From Sporodiniella umbellata (taxonomy: Eukaryota > Mucoromycota > Mucoromycetes > Mucorales > Rhizopodaceae), in contig JAIXMR010000114.1 in assembly GCA_025677835.1 (NCBI GenBank), forward strand, positions 1 to 64,000: 64,000 nt of DNA. Direction: 5' to 3'. Numbering within the stretch: position 1 is the first letter of the stretch; each line of letters starts with the position of its first letter. A program made the position numbers and the translations under genes. The notes beneath the pieces were generated by a model, which saw only the letters and a list, made by a program, of their open reading frames with translations, was not told the origin of the DNA and searched no databases. This document shows positions 36,090 through 48,650 of this stretch, one piece after another.

Positions 36090-38450
36090 TTAACAAACAG
36101 TAGTCACATGAAAATTAACGACGTTATTAGGTCCTTTGATTTCAAAGCCCATTTGAACATCTTCTGTTGAATTGATAGTAATAAGGTCTCCATCTTCATC
36201 TTCGTATTTCAAGCCGGCTATTGAGATGGAGGTGGAGGTGGGTACTGTGGTTTTCAATTTATCTTCAATTCGTTTGGAGAGTTCATCAAAATCGATATGG
36301 GATGGTACGCGGACCACATAGATCTGGCCTTTGTGATGTGTCTTGATCTTGATATATTCATCTAAAGGTTCTTGGCTGTTTCGTTTATAGACAGGTGATC
36401 CTAGCTTGTCCATCACTGGTTCATGTCCTTGTCGCTTGGGCCAGGCAGGACCCGAGGGAAGCATGTGGTGAGGTGAGGAAGGATTGCTTGTAGGTGGAGA
36501 GTAGGGCAAGGTATGATGTAGATCCATAACAGAAGAAGGAAGAGGTGTGGTAGGTAAAGGGGGTGGATTGTGGCCGTAATGGCGTGGGGGAGGCAGTGAG
36601 GGGTTGCCCAGGCTTTGTTTTCGGTTGGATGGGTCATGGAGAGCATGATGGGGTGTTCGGCTGTATTGATAACTATAGAATCGACTTCTAGAAAAGCCAT
36701 TGGGATCTGTGTGTGGGTCTTCGTCCAGACCATGTTTGGCCTGGGCTTGCGAGAGGTCATCATCGCCATCATCATCATAAGTGTCCAAAATGGGCGCAAA
36801 CTCCGAAAGGGGGGTCGCAGGCTCAAGTTTCTTGGTGGCAGCTGAGGTTTCCTTCTTGGTGGTAATAATGACTTCTAACCATTGTCTGAGTTGTTCATCG
36901 TTTCTGCATTTCAATTGCATCTTTTGACGTACGTCTTTCTCTGTCCAATGAATCATAAATGCATAATTGCCTAAGAAGTTTGAGTCAAAAAAAAAAAAAA
37001 AAAAGAACATGCTTTTGCTTAGGGATTAGGTTTTTACCTGTTTGTGAAGAAGAGCTTTTGACATGATCGACTCTAGCCATGTTGATTCTACCCTTGATAA
37101 TGAGAGAACCTTCTTTTCTCTTTTTTTTAATGGAGATTGAATTCTTGTTAGAATCCTTGACTTCTTTACAGATCAAAATCGTCTTTTCAAATAGATAGAC
37201 GACACTTTCCTTGGTATGGTCTGAATCTGATTTTTGCAGGATAAGACGATCATGAAGCAAGAGAGGGCCATAGCTTTCGAGAGGAATTTCAATACCATCC
37301 TCTATGACCAGTTTCTTTTTGAGCTCTTCTACGACCAAGCAGTTCTCCTGGACTCGCTTGGTTTCGTTCACTTTCTTGGTCACCCGCTGAATGGCTTCCA
37401 GGCCATCTTTATTTTCTTGTGAATAGGGCCAGTCTTCAGGCGTGGCTTTGATGAGTTGTTGTAACAAAAGTGGGTACTTGCAAACACGCTGGATCGGTTT
37501 GATCAGCATGGCTGGAAGTTCGTAGGCAGCTGACATGAGCCTGTCAAGTTTCTGAAGTTTATAGGCTACTTGAACTACAAGTTCTTGAGCAAGTTGAAAA
37601 TTGGCGCAAAAAGGTTCATACACACTAAAGTTTTCCTCAAACTGTTTAAAAAGGAGTCCAAAGCGTTGTTCTTGTGGTGCTGATGCTGCCTGCTCTTCTA
37701 CTTGGACTAGAAACTGTCTTTGGGTATCTACTAGTACGTTGAGGTTACCAAACAAGTGATGCATTGTATCTTTTGAAAGTAAATGTTGTGCTTCTTTCAT
37801 ATAATTCTAACAGACAAAAAAAAAAGTCAATACACATAGAGAGAAAAGTAGGATTGCCTTACTTGGAGCGCTTCCATATCTTGAACGTACTTTCTTTCAG
37901 TCGATAAAAGTTCATAGACCACATTGTCTCTTAAATCTTTTGGAGAAACGTGATTGGCCTCAATTTCTGTAAAGGCCTGTTCGGGTATTTTGCCTTGCTC
38001 TTTTAATAATTCCAAAATGTGTTTGATGGTATTCACGACCTTTCCAAAGATGAGTATCAAAACGATTTAGAGTAGTGTTACCTTGATAAAGCCATTAGTG
38101 TCGTATTCGTATAGCTCGGTTATAGTAAATAGGCTATCCTCAGGAATATGCAGTTGCGCTTTACAAGCAACAATAAAATGATAAATGTATTTTTTTGATT
38201 GATGGTGGTTGAGTGCGATGGGTGTGTCTGTGTTGAGTGCGTTAAATAGGAAACATAAGCTGATGCCAGGTTGACAGATGTTCCATAATCTTTTTAAGGG
38301 GTCGCTCAAATCTTCCTCTTTTAGATACACATCAAATCCTTCAATATAGCTTAATTCGTTTAGCACTGAGCGACATGTATGGTAGATAGAAGCTTCCTGT
38401 GTTGCCTGTTTGTTGGTAATTGAATCTGTTGCGATAGGTGAATCAATCAT
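36090..38450 (-). CDS. CDC24: Cdc24-type Rho guanine-nucleotide exchange factor
   Basis: Activates Cdc42 for polarity and hyphal growth. Exons 38450-38082, 38039-37863, 37806-37038 and 36970-36090 give 731 residues. The order is canonical: a CDC24 calponin-like region at the N-terminus (CRSVLNELSYIEGFDVYLKE through LFTITELYEYDTNGFIK), a DH domain (LRDNVVYELLSTERKYVQDM, LDRLMSAAYELPAMLIKPIQ, RVCKYPLLLQQLIKATPED), a PH domain (ESYGPLLLHDRLILQKSDS, FLGNYAFMIHWTEKDVRQK with FLG possibly intronic), a low-complexity Pro/Ser/His linker, and a C-terminal PB1 domain with the acidic OPCA motif (KYEDEDGDLITINSTEDVQM). PB1 normally binds the scaffold Bem1. Confidence 0.95.
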
Positions 38451-40205
38451 CTTTCGAAACTTTTAGCCGCTCAAATAAAAAAAGAAAAAAAAAAGAAAGA
38501 AGAAAGAATAGAAAAACACAAGTAATAACAATAATAATAATAAAAAAAATTTTGAATATAACAAAAGAGGAGCAAGGTTACACCCGCTTTTATTAATCTG
38601 AATAAATATTTTTTCTTTTTTTTTTTTTTTTTTTTTGCTCTCTTTTTTCATGGTTTTATGTTTTTGGTAGCCTCGTGCCTCTGATGATCTTTATTTTCGC
38701 ACTCTTTGCTTCCTCGTGGGAAATGATCAAATTTACTTTATTTTCTAATTTTTGTCTATTTTGTTTTGGAAAATGAATTCATTTATTTCTTTCTAAAAAA
38801 ACGCAGCCTGCTTTTTATTTGGTTGCATTAAGGCTGGTATTTAAGATAATATTGTCTGTAGTTGAAAAAGGTACATTAATAAATAGTCAGTCTATCTATT
38901 TCTGCAAGACAAGAATACACTGCTAAAGATGTTCCATCATTCCGGGGCTTTTCTTGTCTATCTTTCTTTTCCTCAGATTTATTTAAAGAAGATCCTTTGA
39001 TAGTAAAAATTCCTTTTTGGTTTCTAAAGATGTTTCAGAAGGCAATCAAGAGTGAGAGTGAAAGCCACGTTATTTTCATTTAATTCATAAAGAGTAAATG
39101 TTAACGTGTATACATGCTTAAATGCACACACGTAAAATAAAAGCTTTATCAGCAAGATTTTATTTAAACACAAAAACATAGCCTTTCTATCCCATTGACT
39201 CTCTCTTTGCCATAGTTTATTGTTATTTTAGCTATACAGCGTACAATCGTGATATTTGTTATATGCTTTTTTGGGGGGGCGAAAGGTATGTTTTGGTTAA
39301 TGACTCAATGCAGCCTCTTCGGACTAAATTTGTCTTTTTTGACTTTACTGTTATTTAAAGAGTTTGAAAAGGAAATACAAAAAAAAAGTAAAACCATTGT
39401 CTCTCTTTTCTCTATATTTTCTCTTTATTTGGGAAGCAGCCTTTTAAACTAAATCTTTGTTTGGATGGCGTGAATAAATATCGCCCGATATTTTTATTGA
39501 AAGACAATGTATTTTTCTCTGTGACGATCCATCAAGCAATTCTTGTTTGCTTTTCTTTCATTGTTTTTTATTTGTATTGAAAACATATTGTGATGCTGTT
39601 GTTGCCTTTGCTTATTAACCAAAGCAGATCGAATCTTACTCTTCCCCTTTTTGATGTTTCAAGATAATGTAAAACAGAGCTGCTTTAGTCAAAATAACAA
39701 GAGTCAAACAAAAAAGAACAAAAGAGCGCTTTTGCAAGCATTTTACTTTCTCTTTTCTTTATTTGCCTTTAAAAAAGGTCCAAAAAACAGTCCAGAAAAA
39801 AAACATCATTCAAGCTATGCAAGTCCTTAGTTTTTATCTTTAAAAACAAAGACCCTTTACTCCTACCAAGGACAATGGTAGATTAGTGTCTATGTTTGTA
39901 TATATATATGTACATATGTGTGCGTTTGCCTATCGTCTTTACCCTCCTTTTTCCTTCCTAATCTATAAGGGATATACAAGATTGTAGATAAAAAAAAAAG
40001 TAAACCTGATAAGCGAGATTTGTTAGAATAGTATATACACACACTATCTTTTTATTGTTTTTATTTTATTTGTTTTTTCTGCTTTGGTTTAGAGTGTGTG
40101 TAACCTAATACAAAGGCAGCACGAGGTTTATTTGACTTTTATACATTAAAAGTAAAAAAAAAAGACGCTTAAGCTATTATAGAATTGAAAAAAAAAAGGC
40201 TAACT

Positions 40206-40206
<1 letters not shown>

Positions 40207-40239
<33 letters not shown>
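40207..40239. repeat. 33-nt T homopolymer
   Basis: Longest single-base tract in the window; the exact length is subject to sequencing error. Confidence 0.9.
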
Positions 40240-40240
<1 letters not shown>

Positions 40241-40356
40241 GTTTTCTGTTACCTTTCATTAAATGTACAAAGGTAATGTAGTGCATAAATAAGTACGGTT
40301 TTTCTAAACCAATTTATTCTTTTTAACCTTACAAAGCGTAACATTTGTTTGTTAAC

Positions 40357-40675
40357 AGGCAAAACGGTTCACTAAAAAATCGTAAATGTTGTACAGAGAG
40401 AAGTCTTTCTTTTTGGTCAGTGTTTCATTATGTAAAAGCAAAATCAGATAATAACGACCATTGTTTAAAAGGAGTACATTGTTACCCAAAAATGAATAAA
40501 AAAAAAAGACTTATATGCAGCAGAAGAAAAAAACAAGTTTTGTGCTTTACACAACATGAGTTCAGTGCATAGTTAATATCCACTGCACGGTATTTTCAAG
40601 TACAGTAGCAGGATCATCAAGTGGGTATCACAAGATCAGACCTTCTTTGACAGCGACAACACATGCTAAGGCTTA
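40357..40675. repeat. Diverged dispersed repeat A, copy 1
   Basis: Matches 45105-45405 in the same orientation over about 300 nt with indels. Shared anchors include AAAGGAGTACAT, TTCAGTGCATA, CACTGCAC, GGATCATCAA, CACAAGATC and ACAACATGC, in the same order. No coding frame is conserved in both. Confidence 0.8.
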
Positions 40676-41419
40676 ATAAGTAAAGAATTTTCTTTTGTTG
40701 AGCTAATTTGCTATCACTTTTAACAACTCTGCATTTTATTTGTGCAATTCTCTTAATCTATAAAGCGAATCAAGAATAGAAGAAATAAAAGAAAAAAAGC
40801 TTTTTGTGTTACCTCCATGACTCTTACACGTCTGTTTAGGCATTTCAAATGAGTCGCTTTGCTAATTAACAAACAAACGCCGCTCTTCGTAAGAAGAGTG
40901 AGCGGATTTGAAAGAAAGCAGAGTTAGTTTGTCCCCCCCCCTCTCTTTACTACGCATTGTCTATATTTTAAAACCAGAAAAAAAATACACGTAGGCACTT
41001 TTCTGGACGGTCACTTGAGCTTTCGTGTAAGCTACATGCACGTTATTTTTTACTTTATGGCTAATGTTAAGATTTTTTCAAAGAGTTGAATCAGCGAAAG
41101 TGCAGTTATTTATACTATACTATGAAGCATCTTTTTATATTATCATTTCCGCGCTGATGGCTATATTTGATCTTGTTTTCATGATGCTTTCCGATTCTTA
41201 TTGTTTTGTCTCACTTTTATACATTTTTTTATTTGTTTACCATATTAGCTTTCAACGTCAACAAGTATGTACGGTTCAGCCGGTATATAGTTGTATGTGC
41301 TTGGACCAACTCAAGTGCTTGTAGTATTATCTTTCAAGAGTATACTTGGAGTTACAATCGTACTACATGATAGAGTGCCGATTATTAATTTTCGGCTTCT
41401 GCCATAACTGTCAATTCCC

Positions 41420-41800
41420 ATACGTCAGTGCTGTTCATGATGTGTATCTGCTATTTTCATCCTGCCGTACATCTCTAGTGTATTGATAACAAGTGCTTGA
41501 TTTGAATCAACCACAATGGCGCCAGCAAAAAGAGTGAGGATGGCGCATTGCACTTGTGGGAACAAATGCCAGTCTTCGTGGATAAAATATACCAACTCTA
41601 CTGATACTTGTTTATGATTTTTATGTCTAAACTGCTTTAAAAAAAAAACGATGCGATCACAATGTGTACGCCAAGTACGTTGGTATAGTTAACTGAGTCA
41701 ACGCTCTGTTTAAAATATCTCTAGTGCGTGACTTGATCAACCAAAATTGGATCGAACTTTCCTTTTGGCTGCGCTGACACACTATTTCTAATAACAATTA
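41420..41800. repeat. Diverged dispersed repeat B, copy 1
   Basis: Matches 43945-44200 in the same orientation. The strongest block (41690-41785) shares TAGTTAACTGAGTCAACGCT-like sequence, CTCTGTTT, and CCTTTTGGCTG with the second copy, which reads TAGCTAACTGAGGCAACACT. Confidence 0.65.
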
Positions 41801-42635
41801 CATTGCCCAAGACACAATATATCTGGGGCAGGTTGCAGGATTGAATGGACATTGGTGCCTATTTGCCACATTGAATTAGTAAGATTATTCGCCTTTTACT
41901 TTTTATCAGCATGGAATGCGTTGGATGCGCTCTGTATAGCATCTCTGTAATTCAAGATTTTTATTTTAGATGTTTTGCTATTATTTGATTGTATTTCGCA
42001 AAGTTTAACCGCCACTCTGTCATATATGAAGAGGAAGTAACAATCTCTCCGTCTTCAACCGATTCGGATGCTATTGATAAACTTACATTGTGACAGAAAC
42101 CCGTTTGTTGATTTCTGTTTTATAACATATAGCAGCTATAAAAATCGACTGACCAGTTTGTATTTGAACACAAAGTAAACAACTCACAAACGTCTTCTTT
42201 AGTTATTTGTACAGTATCAACATGCCTTCGTCATTTTTGACGAGCTAGCGTACTAGTGTCATCGAGTTATTCAGAGCAAAGATATAAACCTTTTGCTATG
42301 TTGTTTAAATAGGTCTTAACCATACGAAGCAATTACTGCCTTCAATTTTCAATCATAAACAAAGACATCTCTTCAAAACGTACACAGGATAATTGCTCAA
42401 AAAATCACTTGGGGTATGTCCTCAGAACATTTACAAGATGTCGTTTTAATGCTCAGATGTGGTGTACTCAATCGGATTGTAAAAAAATATGTTTTTTTTT
42501 TTGTTTTGGTTCCTAAACTCTTTAGTGAGCGCGAGTATTTTGCATCGTAATGACATTTTCTAGTGAGATAAAATAATTGTGTTGGGGAATCTTTTGTTTG
42601 CGTTTTGAAGAGACGTCATACAGGACTATACACTG

Positions 42636-42865
42636 TCTACTTTCTGGGGAGATATTCTCGCTAAGTTTGATGAAACTCTAACTGGGTTTAAGGGAATCCT
42701 AGTTGTGTTTTTAGGAAGCATCCTAGCTGCATTGCAAAGAGACACTCTAGTTAAGTTTTTAGAAGATACTCAAGCTGTTTTATGAGGGGACATCTTAGCT
42801 CTATTTTTTAGGAGATACCCAAGCTGTACTACGAGAAGATATCCTGGATATATTCTTGCCTGTTT
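42636..42865. repeat. Decayed tandem repeat, unit about 21-26 nt
   Basis: About nine imperfect units resembling GAGATACTCTAGCTGTTTTTA follow one another. Read in one frame they give a 7-8 residue peptide repeat (GDILAKFD, ETLTGFK, GILVVFL, GSILAALQ, RDTLVKFL, EDTQAVL) before a stop, after which the pattern goes on in the DNA. Confidence 0.6.
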
Positions 42866-43944
42866 TTGCCAGACATACACAAAAGCCATTAAATCAAACT
42901 ATACCAATCGCTTTAGTAAAACGTAATCATGCTGTGTTTTTTTTTAGCTATAAAATGGTTCTATTATTTTTCAAAAAAAAAAAAAAGGATTCTATAGCTT
43001 TGCAAAGTTTATTAAAATCTGATAATACTGATATGTATATTGTAAAGAGATGTCTCTTTATACAAAGAAAAGAACTTCCTTAGTTTTATTTCTTTTTCAA
43101 GTATGGTATTTCTATTCAGTCTATAAATTACCTTTAGTGTCTTTTGTCTTTCTAAACAAAGGCATTTTTTAATTCGATTGATAAAATTTAAGCGGTTTGC
43201 TTTGTTTGAATTCAGTGCCCTTATTAAAGTGGTTATATTACTCAATTAAAGCAATCGTACAGTCGATTTGTGGTTTTCCTATTACATAATTTGCGAGTAG
43301 CTACTTTTTTCTATTCAGCATCTTGGAGAATAAGCTTTTTTTTTTTTATAAAAACGGATGGGAAAGGGTTGTTGATCAACAAAGTAATGAAATGATATAT
43401 TAGACTCAAAATGTTGATTCTTCTCAATTAGAAATTTTAGCTACTCTTCGAAAATGCAGATTAGAGCTGCTTTCTGAAAAAGAAAAATGATTATTTAAAA
43501 GACGGCCTTAATGAGGCAATGTATGAGATCAAGAACACTTAAAAACAAGAGTTGCTGAGGCTGACAACAATGCTTTTCCTCGTTATCTTTCAGTCTTTGT
43601 CAAACGTTCGTGCAATCTTTTTATTAATTGTTTAGATAAAGAGTCTTTTTGGCTTTGTTTTTAAAAATGTACCAATCGACCACTACGAAAACCACAAACT
43701 ATAAATCCCAATTGAAATATAAAAAAAGCAGCCTGCTGCCGTGAGAGCATTTTATTTTCCGCAAATTAGCAGTAAGATATACTCCCTTTTCAAAGAATTT
43801 GTGACCAAGTTAACTAGTTCTTGAAGCAGCTTTTACAAAGCGACATAGTTGATTATATGAGCGTTTGTGTCAACTTGAATATTTTTGTAACATTGCCTTT
43901 CAAGCGTTTGTAACTACCCTTGGCGGAGTTTGGTAGAAATGCAG

Positions 43945-44200
43945 TACGCCAGTGTGGGTCATGACATGTTTTCACTCTGCCGCTTTTCGCTGATAAAAAA
44001 ACACTGACTCAGCTGATATTTGTTCTTTGCTCAAGCTAATTGCATAAAAGCTGGTACGAGCGCAATGTATGTGTCAATTGTGCCGCTATAGCTAACTGAG
44101 GCAACACTCTGTTTGAAACATCTTTGGTGTGTAACAGATCGACCAAAAGTAAAGTGAGGTTTCTCCTTTGGCTGTGACGATCCAATGACGCTTGCATAAT
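43945..44200. repeat. Diverged dispersed repeat B, copy 2
   Basis: Second copy of the repeat at 41420-41800, same orientation, about 70-75 percent identical by eye in its best 90 nt. Confidence 0.65.
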
Positions 44201-45104
44201 GCACATACAGTGCGCTATACAACGGCGCCCACTTATCTGGCTATATGCACTTGGTTTAGTGTCTCTGCCATTTAGAATGCCTTGGACTTCAGCGCCGAAA
44301 TTTTTTGTCTAATGTTATATAGCAAGGTGAAACCAAACGTTTCTTCACTTTTAATATTGTGCCTAATTATTTTTAAATATGTTTAGTTGCCTTTTATTAA
44401 TAGAAGAGATTAGGTATGTATTTGTCTTTTGTACTTTTTTTTTTATAAACAACGTTTGCAAAGTATCAGTTCATTTGTTTATATATGTTAAAGAAAAAAA
44501 AGCAACCAATTTTTGTTCTAACACTTTTTATTTTCAATCAAATTGCATAGTTATTTGTTTAAGTAAGCACCTTATTGCAAAAGGTAGTAGGAAAGATAAA
44601 AGACTTCTTGAAAGTTTGATGGAGCTTTGTAAAAATACGAGAGAAACATGAGTTTTTTTTTTCTAAAAGAATAAATATATCAAAAAACTGTTGTTTAATA
44701 AAGATTAGCCACCTGATTTTTTAAAGTGGGCCACATCGTAAAAACAACAGGTACAAAAGGAGCAAGATAAAACAAAAAAAGATGTTTGGTTACAAGAATA
44801 TGAAGATGGTGTTTAGCTATCACATTTTTTTTTTGCAAAGGACTTTTTGATGAAATTTTTCGTAGATGTTTGATTCTGTTTCGCTTTTATGGTTTTCTTT
44901 TGTTTTGCGCTATGCTGTATTTAAAGTATCATTGGTAAAAGGGATGTTGCTAATAAAAGTGAAAGCAAAATAAATACAGGCTGTTTTTATCAATAGCTAA
45001 AAGCCGTTTAAAAAAAGAGGGCGCGAAAAACAGTCTGATCCACATGTGAAAACTCTCTGACTAGATCTGTTTAATTTAACTTAATCTCAAAGGCAAACCT
45101 GTTG

Positions 45105-45405
45105 CAAAGCGGTTGATTCAAAAATTACAAATGTCGTACAGAAGTCTTTTTTTTTTTTTTTTTTTTTGGAAAATACTTTATTGTGCAAAGGCAATAGCAA
45201 ACAAGTATGGTCATTGTTCAAAAGGAGTACATAGGTCATTCAAACATGCATACCAGAAAAAAAAAACCAAGTCTCGTGTTTTATACAGAACGATTTCAGT
45301 GCATAATTCACGTTCACTGCACAGCATTTTCAAATGCAGTAACGGGATCATCAAATAGGTACCACAAGATCTTTGACAACATGCCAAAGCTCAATAACTG
45401 AGAAA
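45105..45405. repeat. Diverged dispersed repeat A, copy 2
   Basis: Second copy of the repeat at 40357-40675, same orientation. It ends about 345 nt before the amino-acid transporter start, so it may lie in the promoter. Confidence 0.8.
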
Positions 45406-45750
45406 TACCCCTTTTTCTTTCTTTTTATTCTACAATAAGGCTTGTTTTGGTCTATTATAGCTTCAATTCTATACAAAACATTTCAAAACAAACAATGAAA
45501 ATTAACAATAATAAAAAGAGAAATCTATATCCTCTTTCGCGTGGACAATAAAGTCAAGAGTGATTTCTAACGAATTGAACAAAGAAATAAAGCGAGTTCC
45601 AAGCATCTGTTTCAATATCCGTAAAGGGATTTGATTTTTGGATAATTGAGTGTTCCCAGCTATTCATCCTCCGCTTTTTTTTTTTTCTAAGGTTTCTTTT
45701 TTAGCTTTCTTTTTTTTTTTTAACTCTAATTGTTAGATAAGCAATGCCCA

Positions 45751-47512
45751 ATGACTGAAGTATATGAAACAGAACATTTCAAACCGACTTTAGATTCTTT
45801 TGAACCGCTTCTTAGAGAAGGTCAAAGTACTGAAGATGTTCAGCTTTACATACCCGATTATGATTCACAACAAGCAACAGCAAGTCATTTTAGTTGCATA
45901 ATTAACTTGGCCAATACAATTCTAGGCACAGGCATGCTTGCCATGGTAAATACTTTTTTTTTAAGAAAAAAAAAAAAGAAAGAATGATATAATACAAAAA
46001 AGAGATTTTTTGATCTCTTTAATTTTTTTTTTTTTCTAATATTTGACATGAAAAGTATTTTTTTTTTTTTTTTTTTTTTTTATGGTTAAATAGCCTTCTG
46101 CTATGGCTTCTGTCGGCATTCTTCCAGGCTTTTTTCTGATTTTGCTTTCTGCCTTTGCTTCAGGCTTAGGACTTCATTTTCTATCTCGATGTGCTGCAAG
46201 AACGCAAGGTCGACATGCTTCTTTTTTTGCTATTTCTCAATTGACTTGGCCTAAAGTGGCCGTTTTATTTGATCTGGCGATTGCTATTAAATGTTTCGGT
46301 GTGGCAGTATCCTATTTAATCATTATTGGTGATCTTATGCCACAGGTAAGCAGACCATTGTATATATGTAAGCAAGTACTTATAAAAAAGAAACAGGTAG
46401 TTTTGTCCTTGACCGAATCAGAATTAGCTTATTTTTTGACGGATCGACGGTTTTGGATTACACTATTTATGCTTACCTTAGTTTTACCTCTCAGTTTTTT
46501 GAAAAAACTGGATTCTTTAAAGTACACTAGTGTTGTGGCCTTATTTGCAGTTGTGTATCTCTGTGTTATTGTGATCTATTACTATAAACCTGTTGAAGAT
46601 GCTGCCGAGATTGAATTGGTTTCATTTTCATCTAGTATCTTTGGACATTTGCCAGTATTTGTATTCTCATTTACTTGCCACCAGAATGTAAGACTTTATC
46701 TATATCTCTTTTCTTTGTTCTTAAACCGGTATTTTATTATAGATCTTTTCTGTATACAATGAATTGAAAGACAACAGTCGAGGATCCATTACACGCGTGA
46801 TCGGGTGGTCCATTGGTAGTTCAGCCTTTATCTATGAAGGCATCGCTATTTTAGGCTACCTTAGCTTTGGAAAGAACGTGCTTAGTAATGTCATCATGGA
46901 ATGTGAGTAGTAAAAGCTATTTAAAACAGTGGAGAGATGTTGATAGAAAGTCACTTTGATAGATTCATCGAGTTATTTTGTGGCCGGAGGTCGTCTTGCA
47001 ATAGTGATTTTGGTTGTATTTAGTTATCCTCTGCAAGCACATCCCTGTCGAGCCTCGTTGGATAAGGTGTTTTTGTGGGGCAACCACAAACCGCAACCTT
47101 CTGTATTTAAATATTTTGCCATGACAACGACCATCTTGATTCTGAGTTATATTGTCGCTATCACTGTAACTAAGCTAGATGTGGTAAGAAAAATAATAAT
47201 AATGGAGTCTTACCTAGGGGTGTGCAATGCAATCTAATTAAGCTTTTTTTTTTTTTTTTTTTTGTACCCTCTCCTTAAAAAAAATTTAACATTTATGTCT
47301 ACCCAATGGCCTTACCATAGGTTTTATCATTTGTTGGATCAACAGGATCAACGACAATCTCATTTATTCTTCCAGGCCTATTTTATTACAAGATACACCA
47401 AAAAGATCCTTGGAGACCAGGAAAAATCATGGCAGTGATCTTGAGTGTCTATGGGCTACTGATCATGACTTTTTGCCTTACATTTAATGTTATGAGAATA
47501 AGATCTCATTAA
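45751..47512 (+). CDS. Amino-acid transporter, AAAP/SLC38 (Avt-type) family
   Basis: Likely moves neutral or basic amino acids across the vacuolar or plasma membrane with proton coupling. Exons 45751-45945, 46094-46345, 46397-46687, 46743-46902, 46963-47183 and 47321-47512 give 436 residues and about eleven transmembrane helices. Helix 1 has the family core INLANTILGTGMLAMPSAMA. Later landmarks are VAVSYLIIIGDLMPQ, PLSFLKKLDSLKYTSVVALF, FVFSFTCHQNIFSVYNEL, FIYEGIAILGYLSFG, YPLQAHPCRASLDKVF and FVGSTGSTTISFILPGLFYY. A 5-codon upstream ORF starting at 45744 overlaps the start codon. A TTGTTAG acceptor-like site just upstream leaves room for a 5' exon. An alternative last intron (47501-47533) could extend the C-terminus. 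Confidence 0.88.
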
Positions 47513-47711
47513 AATGTTGCATCTCTTTTCTAGATGAATTATATAAATACACTTTTTACTGGCCCTAAAAGAGATTTACCAAAGAATCTTGCAAATTTCG
47601 AGAAGAGTACTTACCAAGATAATGGCTGTGTAGTTTATTTTTGTTTCTTTTTTTTTTTTTTTTTTTGTTTTATTATTATTGTTATTTATTATTGTTATTG
47701 TTTAATACAAA

Positions 47712-47745
<34 letters not shown>

Positions 47746-48043
47746 TTTTTGTTATTATTTTCTTTTTTCTTTTTCTTTCTTTTTTTCCTTTTTATTTTTA
47801 TTTTCTTTTTTCCACTTTATTGTGACCGTTCCTCACTTGACCAACACTTTCCCTATTTCTTGTTTTACACTCAAGCCATCCTTTTTTTCTAGTTTGAAAA
47901 TTTAATTGTGGTGTGTTGTGTAAAGATTTTTTAAATACAGCTTTTGGTAGACACGCCATCTTGTTCTTTTATAGAGAGAGAGAGAGAGAGAGAGAGAGAA
48001 CACAACCCCTTTTTTATATATACATATATAAGCAGACACACCT
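47513..48043. other. Low-complexity intergenic stretch
   Basis: Long T runs (47648-47666, 47714-47744) and a (GA)n array at 47972-47999 directly upstream of the Myb-like gene. Phe-rich ORFs here are artefacts of the T runs. Confidence 0.6.
47972..47999. repeat. (GA)n microsatellite
   Basis: About 14 GA units, 45 nt before the Myb-like start codon, in its promoter or 5' UTR. Confidence 0.95.
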
Positions 48044-48457
48044 ATGGACAATTCGCGCAAGATAGTATTGCCTCCTATTCGCTACTTCGACCCACTGGAT
48101 CCCCAGCCCTCTACCCACCTGCCGCCTTTGCCCGATATCGAATCACAGCCTGCCAGTCCAACAACGCGACCATTAAAGCGTCGATCGTTCCATGCATTTG
48201 AATCTACGCACGAGGTGCCCAAACGCCACAGTCTACCCGAAGAGCGCAAGAAACCACGTTGGTCTATGGAAGACCGTGTACAATTGATCCAGGCCATCAT
48301 TCAAGATAAACAGTTGGATGACATGACCACGTTTGATTGGAACACCATTGCCACAGGTGTGCAAAGAAACCATAAGGCCTGCAAAGATCAATGGCGAAGA
48401 GAAATATTACCCTTATTACAAAAACTACCTTACATGAACCAATTCCATTCTGAATAA
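48044..48457 (+). CDS. Small Myb/SANT-like DNA-binding protein
   Basis: Single exon, 137 residues. A proline-rich N-terminus (LPPIRYFDPLDPQPSTHLPP) precedes a basic linker and one Myb/SANT-like unit at about residues 68-125: KPRWSMEDRVQLIQAIIQDK, then FDWNTIATGVQRNHKACKDQ and WRREILPLLQKL. The three spaced aromatic positions (two Trp plus a later Trp) fit a Myb fold. With a single repeat it may bind DNA as a dimer or act as a chromatin adaptor. The target genes are unknown. Confidence 0.8.
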   Translation: MDNSRKIVLPPIRYFDPLDPQPSTHLPPLPDIESQPASPTTRPLKRRSFHAFESTHEVPKRHSLPEERKKPRWSMEDRVQLIQAIIQDKQLDDMTTFDWNTIATGVQRNHKACKDQWRREILPLLQKLPYMNQFHSE

Positions 48458-48650
48458 TACTTTTTTACTACCTCAATGTACGTGTCTATCTATGCTCTTT
48501 AGGACCGCTCCCTCTCCTTTTCTATATCTATGTACTAATATATGCCACAAGAACAATAAGAATAAAAATTTATGACTTTAAATATTTTATTTTCTGAATT
48601 TGTTTTTTTTTTATCTTTATTTTTTTTTTTTTTTACTTTCTAAACAAACT

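Larger units (their letters stand above)
38451..45750. other. 7.3-kb gene-poor island
   Basis: The longest stretch without a convincing gene. It contains homopolymer tracts (33 T at 40207-40239), two pairs of diverged direct repeats, a decayed tandem repeat at 42636-42865 and short coding-like fragments broken by stops (for example LEILATLRKCRLELLSEKEK near 43427-43488). This looks like old, decayed mobile or duplicated DNA. None of the ORFs of 60-90 codons here has recognisable features. Confidence 0.6.

Noticed and set aside
47534..47905. 123-codon ORF downstream of the transporter
   Set aside because: Most of it is a Phe run translated from T tracts; only about 35 codons at the start look normal, and no splice join to the transporter is convincing.
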